This document shows, one piece after another, positions 60,063-64,000 of a stretch of DNA of 64,000 bases. Both the position numbers and the translations under genes were made by a program. Position 1 is the stretch's first letter, and each line of letters opens with the position of its first letter. The notes under the pieces are model-generated. The model did not search any database. It worked only from the letters and a program-made list of their open reading frames with translations, and was not told the origin of the DNA. Source of the DNA: an uncultured Geobacteraceae bacterium (GTDB lineage: Bacteria; Desulfobacterota; Desulfuromonadia; Geobacterales; Pseudopelobacteraceae); assembly GCA_903876875.1 (NCBI GenBank), contig CAIRBT010000144.1:44576-108575 (forward strand). Direction: 5' to 3'.

Positions 60063-62303
60063 GTGTCTGATAAAAAACTGCACACCGCGCTCAAACTGCA
60101 AGAAGAAGGCAACTTTGCCGGAGCCGAACCGCTTTTCAAGCAGATCATTAAAAGTAAACCACGGGACTTTGTTGCCCTCTTTTCACTCGGTGTTATTACC
60201 CTGAAACTGGGCAAGCCGGAACAGGCACTTGAATATATTGACAGGGTCATCGCGGTTAAACCGGACTTTGCCCTCTCCTGGTATAACCGGGGCTTTGTCA
60301 TGCAGGCACTGAAGCGGCTCGATGAGGCACTCGTCAGTTATGATCGCTCCATTGCCCTTGATCCGACTGAAGCCGCTCCGTTTGTCAATCGGGGGGTCAT
60401 CCTCCGGGAAATGGGGCGTCGTCTTGATGCTCTTGAAAACTATGAACGGCTCCTCGCCTTTGCCCCGAACAACACAACGGCCCTCAGTAACCGTGGAATC
60501 ATGCTCAACGAACTGAAGCGGTTTGACGAGGCGTTGGTGAACTATCAGCAACTGTTACAGATCGATCCCCATTTCAAGTATGTACCCGGCTTTCTCTGCG
60601 ATGTTCAGCAATCCATCTGCCTGTGGGATAACCTCGATACCCTGATTGCTGAAATTTCAGCCGGCATCGCCGCCGGAAAACGGGTCTGCGGCGCACGGGA
60701 ACTTTTAACCATTTCCAGTTCCCTCTCTGACCATCTCCAAGGTGCGCGGATGTTTGGAGAGCATCAGTTTCCCCGTCAGGAACCGTTGTGGCGGGGAAAA
60801 CGCTATAACCATAAAAAGATTCGTATCGCCTATGTTTCCCCGGATTTGCAGGAGCATCCGGTTGCCCAACTGATGGCCGGTGTCTTTGAGAAGCATGACA
60901 GAACCCGCTTTGAAACCATCGCCCTCTCACTGGGCAGCCCCGACATGAGCCCCCAGCGGCAGCGACTCATGGCAAGTTTTGACCAGTTTATCGACGTACG
61001 CACTAAAAGTTCCCGGGATATTGCCCAACTTCTCAATAACCTTGAGGTCGATATCGCCATCGATCTGGCCGGTTACACCGCCGGTTCGCGCCCTGACATC
61101 TTTGCCCAACGACCGGTGCCAATTCAGGTCAACTTTCTCGGTTACCCCGGCACCACCGGGCTTGACTATATGGATTACATAATCGCTGACCGCTGGGTGA
61201 TCCCCGAAACCGAGCAGCAGTATTATACGGAAAAGGTGGCCTATCTCCCCCACGCCTACTTACCGACCAATGACTCCCTGGCCATCGCCGCCGAGCATCC
61301 AACCAGGGAACAATACGGCTTGCCCCCAACCGGTTTTGTTTTCTGCTCTTTCAATCACAGTTACAAAATTACGCCACAGATCTTTGACATCTGGATGAAC
61401 ATCCTCAAAGCCACCCCCGGCAGTGTGCTCTGGCTCATGAAGCTCAACAGCTTCGCCGAAGCAAACCTGCTAAAAGAGTCTGCACGGCGTGGAGTAGACC
61501 CGGGACGCCTGTTCTTTGCCACCCGTGTCCCGAAATTGGAGGATCACCTGGCCCGCTACCAACTGGCCGACCTCTTCCTCGATACCACCCCCTATAACGC
61601 CCACACCACTGCCAGTGATGCACTTTATGTCGGCCTGCCGGTGCTGACCTGTACCGGGAGTGCCTTTCCGGGCAGGGTGGCCGGGAGCCTGCTGCATGCC
61701 ATAGGCATGCCGGAGTTGATAACCGCATCGTTGCAAGAGTATGAGGAGCTGGCCATACGGCTGGCCCAGGATCGCCCCCTTTTAACCGCTCTCCGGGATA
61801 AACTCATGGGGAATCGGAGCAGGTTTCCGCTCTTCGACACACAACGCTTTTGCCGTGACCTTGAGTCGATATTTATGACGATGGTGGAGCGGCAACGAAG
61901 CGGCAAGCAACCGGCATCTTTTGCGGTCGCTTCAGCCGGAGAAGCACCCCTTGAGACAGCCCCGCAGCACAATGCCACACCACTTTCTCCGGAACAGCTC
62001 CTCCAGCAGGCTCTTGCCCTGCAAGCGGGGGGGCAGCTCCAGCAGGCAGCCGGGCTTTTCCAGCAATTGCTGACAGATAACCCCCGTGACGTGGTGGCTG
62101 CCTTTTCCCTTGGGGTCATCGCACAGAATCTCGGTGATGCCGGGGCGGCACTGGTCTGTTTTGACCGGGCAGTTGAGCTGAATCCACAGTTTTCACAGAG
62201 TTGGCATAACCGGGCGGTGGTTCTCCAGGCACTGGGTCGATATCAGGACGCACAGGTAAGTTATCATACTGCACAGGCACTTGAGGCAGGAAAGGTCTCG
62301 TGA
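60063..62303 (+). CDS. TPR-GT41 glycosyltransferase (OGT/SPINDLY type), copy 2
   Basis: 746 aa with the same plan as copy 1: N-terminal TPRs (residues 1-185), GT41 domain (IAYVSPDLQEHPVAQLMAGV, IQVNFLGYPGTTGLDYMDY, FCSFNHSYKITPQIFDIWM, DTTPYNAHTTASDALYVGLP) and a C-terminal TPR block with VVAAFSLGVIAQNLGDAG. Most of the catalytic text is identical to copy 1, but TPR and linker regions differ more, suggesting the same chemistry on different targets. The start is GTG 60063 with GAGG upstream. The genes are 279 bp apart, so they may be transcribed apart. Flagellin or pilin could be targets; no direct evidence. Confidence 0.9.
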   Translation: MSDKKLHTALKLQEEGNFAGAEPLFKQIIKSKPRDFVALFSLGVITLKLGKPEQALEYIDRVIAVKPDFALSWYNRGFVMQALKRLDEALVSYDRSIALDPTEAAPFVNRGVILREMGRRLDALENYERLLAFAPNNTTALSNRGIMLNELKRFDEALVNYQQLLQIDPHFKYVPGFLCDVQQSICLWDNLDTLIAEISAGIAAGKRVCGARELLTISSSLSDHLQGARMFGEHQFPRQEPLWRGKRYNHKKIRIAYVSPDLQEHPVAQLMAGVFEKHDRTRFETIALSLGSPDMSPQRQRLMASFDQFIDVRTKSSRDIAQLLNNLEVDIAIDLAGYTAGSRPDIFAQRPVPIQVNFLGYPGTTGLDYMDYIIADRWVIPETEQQYYTEKVAYLPHAYLPTNDSLAIAAEHPTREQYGLPPTGFVFCSFNHSYKITPQIFDIWMNILKATPGSVLWLMKLNSFAEANLLKESARRGVDPGRLFFATRVPKLEDHLARYQLADLFLDTTPYNAHTTASDALYVGLPVLTCTGSAFPGRVAGSLLHAIGMPELITASLQEYEELAIRLAQDRPLLTALRDKLMGNRSRFPLFDTQRFCRDLESIFMTMVERQRSGKQPASFAVASAGEAPLETAPQHNATPLSPEQLLQQALALQAGGQLQQAAGLFQQLLTDNPRDVVAAFSLGVIAQNLGDAGAALVCFDRAVELNPQFSQSWHNRAVVLQALGRYQDAQVSYHTAQALEAGKVS

Positions 62304-62365
62304 GCCTCGCAAAAAAAACGTAACTGCAATTTGATGCTGCGCCGGGTGAATAAAGAGAATAAAGA

Positions 62366-62385
62366 GGGACACTTCCCGTTTATTT
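62366..62385 (+). repeat. Left inverted repeat flanking the RAYT remnant
   Basis: GGGACACTTCCCGTTTATTT matches the reverse complement of 63082-63101 at 19 of 20 bases. GGGA/TCCC inside it can form a tiny hairpin, as in REP units. Confidence 0.85.
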
Positions 62386-62424
62386 GAGTTGATTGTTTTC
62401 TCTTTTCGCATTACCATTCACTCC

Positions 62425-63087
62425 ATGCCAAGAATTGCCCGCATCATAGCGACCGACTACCCACACCACATCACACAGCGTGGCAATAATCGAGCTACCG
62501 TTTTCTTTGACGACGAAGATCACCATACTTATCTGAAGTTACTGGCACTCTATTCCAGAAAATACCATTTTCAGATCTGGGCTTACTGCTTGAATGGACA
62601 ACCACGTACATTTGCTTGTCGTACCGGAGACGGAATCATCCCTCGCACGGGGGATCGGTTTGACGAATCAGTTGTACACTCAATACCTTAACCGTAAATT
62701 AAACCAATCCGGTCGAATATGGCAGAACCGCTTTTTCTCATGTGTGGTAGAAACGACAGCTATCTCTGGGCGGCGGCACGTTATATTGAGCGCAATCCCC
62801 AGCAAGCAGGGATGGTGGAGAGATAAGGAGAGTTCCGTTGGTCCAGTGCCAATGCCCATATAACCGGGGCGTACAATCATTTACTCACCACACCTTCATG
62901 GCTCAATGCACAGAAACAGAGTGCCTATGCAGAGTTTGTCATGACTGAGGATGAAGAGATAGACAGGGCAATACGCCTGGCAACCCGTACCGGGCGGCCA
63001 TTCGGTTCAGAAAAATTCATAGATACGTTGGAATTTCAGCTTCACCAACCGTTGAAAGCCAAAAGGCGGGGCGACCCTGTAAAATAA
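62425..63087 (+). pseudogene. REP-associated tyrosine transposase (RAYT, Y1_Tnp family), decayed
   Basis: It starts MPRIARIIATDYPHHITQRG, then loses frame by one extra A at 62593-62594 in what should read YCLMDNHVHLLVVPE (the HxH metal motif). In the second frame come GLTNQLYTQYLNRK (catalytic Tyr region) and IWQNRFFSCVVE; a missing base near 62754 returns to frame 1 at DSYLWAAARYIERNPQQAG. A TAA at 62824-62826 stands where VER-Y-GEFRWSSA would be expected. The rest continues to TAA 63085. Three separate lesions make it inactive. These enzymes mobilise REP palindromes; it is bracketed by 20-bp inverted repeats. Confidence 0.9.
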
Positions 63088-63101
63088 ACGGGGAGTGTCC
63101 C
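63082..63101 (-). repeat. Right inverted repeat flanking the RAYT remnant
   Basis: AAATAAACGGGGAGTGTCCC. The transposase stop codon lies inside it. Partner of 62366-62385. Confidence 0.85.
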
Positions 63102-63182
63102 GAATTATCCCTATTGGGCGGGATGAGTGGCGATGAAACGTGATGAGACCTGGTGGGCAGACCGACTTGAAGGGGCGGAATC

Positions 63183-64000
63183 ATGAAATTTCTCGATGTA
63201 AAAACGGACTTTGCTTTCAAAAAAGTATTTGGCAGCGAAGGCTCCAAGGACATTCTTATCAGCTTTCTTAACTCTCTGGTGCTCTTTCCTGAAGGTGAAA
63301 CCATAGAAGACCTTACCATCGTGGACCCGTATCAAATCCCGCTTATCAAAGGTATGAAGGATACCTACGTCGATGTCAAAGCAAAGCTCTCGAACGGAGC
63401 AACCGTTATCATTGAGATGCAGATACTTAACGTCCAGGGGATGGAACAGCGCATACTCTATAACGCCGCCAAATCCTACTCCACCCAGCTGGTTCGTGGT
63501 GATCGTTGTCACCTTCTCAATCCGGTTATCGCGATTACCTTAACCGATTTTGTCATGTTTTCCGAAATTTCCGAATTCAAAAGCTGCTTCTGCCTTACAG
63601 AAAAAAACTACCTTGTTGAATACAATGGCGATATAGAGCTGATATTTATTGAACTGCCTAAATTCACTAAAACTGAAAATGAATTGAATAACATAATCGA
63701 CAAATGGGTATTTTTTATTAAAAACGCCGCTAGTCTGGAATATATTCCTGAAACCCTCTCCATGGTACCCGAACTGTCGCATGCTTTTGCCGTAGCAAAC
63801 GAAGCCGGTCTTACCCTTGAAGAACAAGAAGCGCAATGGAAACGTAGGGACTTCATCATGCTTCAGAAGGGCTCCGTGGAATTGGCGGAGAAAAAGGGAA
63901 GGGAAGAAGGCAGGGAAGAGGGCATTGGGATAGGCATCGAAAAAGGTTTATTGGAAGGAGAATTGAAAGTTGCCTTGCGGTTTGTTGCCAAGGGAATGAG
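63183..64000 (+). CDS. Rpn-family PD-(D/E)XK nuclease/transposase-like protein, cut by window edge
   Basis: Translated by hand from ATG 63183 (AAGGGG upstream); it stays open to the window end (272 codons). It begins MKFLDVKTDFAFKKVFGSEG, the standard opening of the Rpn/YhgA-like family. The nuclease core has an Asp in YVDVKAKL and ATVIIEMQIL, the E-x-Q form of the PD-(D/E)XK site. The C-terminal part turns into a charged helical repeat (KKGREEGREEGIGIGIEKG), also usual for the family. Rpn proteins promote RecA-independent recombination in E. coli. It stands right next to the RAYT remnant in a mobile region. The last residues are missing. Confidence 0.88.
   Translation, partial: MKFLDVKTDFAFKKVFGSEGSKDILISFLNSLVLFPEGETIEDLTIVDPYQIPLIKGMKDTYVDVKAKLSNGATVIIEMQILNVQGMEQRILYNAAKSYSTQLVRGDRCHLLNPVIAITLTDFVMFSEISEFKSCFCLTEKNYLVEYNGDIELIFIELPKFTKTENELNNIIDKWVFFIKNAASLEYIPETLSMVPELSHAFAVANEAGLTLEEQEAQWKRRDFIMLQKGSVELAEKKGREEGREEGIGIGIEKGLLEGELKVALRFVAKGM

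Overview
The window looks like a chromosomal segment of a free-living, motile, respiring Gram-negative bacterium, most likely a Desulfobacterota member near Geobacter/Trichlorobacter/Pelobacter. This placement is an inference. It rests on the style of the genes: many GGDEF proteins, a hemerythrin-linked diguanylate cyclase, a CheC-type module, SAM-I and TPP riboswitches, a caa3-type oxidase with a Sco protein, and REP-like palindromes. It also rests on frequent runs of G/C in coding DNA. Gene density is high. I see no tRNA, rRNA, CRISPR array or prophage.

Layout. 1-5.0 kb, minus strand: a truncated family 2 glycosyltransferase, ubiX, ubiA and ubiD (quinone ring prenylation and decarboxylation), then glycogen synthase. 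5.3-9.3 kb, plus: response regulator, CheC-like protein, PAS-PAS-GGDEF protein and a GT39-type membrane glycosyltransferase. 9.4-11.1 kb: an unrecognised cysteine-rich membrane protein and an orphan short flagellin. 11.2-13.4 kb: SAM-I riboswitch, metX and a TtcA-like tRNA thiolase. 13.6-17.6 kb: a methyltransferase-like unknown, then minus-strand motB, motA, flbD and a BioD/DRTGG ATPase. 17.8-20.5 kb: TPP riboswitch, thiS-thiG-thiE and a YhcC-type radical SAM gene. 20.6-25.8 kb: a sigma-28-type promoter and chemoreceptor, then a tightly packed run holding an AcuC/HDAC-like deacetylase and several unknowns. 25.9-31.9 kb: response regulator, M48 protease, PAS-GGDEF-hemerythrin protein, HtrA lipoprotein and RluD. 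32-34.2 kb, minus: a MidA-type methyltransferase and a WYL regulator. 34.3-41.1 kb: a YqaA/DedA protein, a membrane GGDEF protein, Sco, cytochrome c oxidase subunits I, III, IV and II, and heme O synthase. 41.1-42.8 kb: a palindromic element, a small basic protein, an MFS transporter and a REP cluster.

42.8-53.2 kb holds a Bae-type envelope stress module: baeS-baeR-mdtA-mdtB-mdtC on the minus strand, with a Spy/CpxP-like periplasmic protein divergent from it. mdtC is split by a +1 frameshift in a G9 tract. 53.3-57.1 kb: a small membrane protein, a Rieske ferredoxin, and a near-consensus sigma-54 promoter that reads into an outer-membrane barrel gene, glnB and amtB (nitrogen assimilation). 57.1-62.3 kb: two tandem TPR-GT41 (OGT/SPINDLY-type) glycosyltransferases separated and bracketed by degenerate intergenic repeats. 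62.3-64.0 kb: a decayed REP-associated tyrosine transposase between 20-bp inverted repeats, then the start of an Rpn-family PD-(D/E)XK nuclease cut by the window edge.

Themes that recur are c-di-GMP and chemotaxis signalling, motility and surface glycosylation, aerobic respiration with quinone and heme biosynthesis, and envelope stress. The least explained parts are the CheC/GGDEF/GT39 operon with its cysteine-rich and flagellin neighbours, the ThiS with a non-standard C-terminus, the deacetylase operon, the porin linked to glnB-amtB, and the paired GT41 enzymes.
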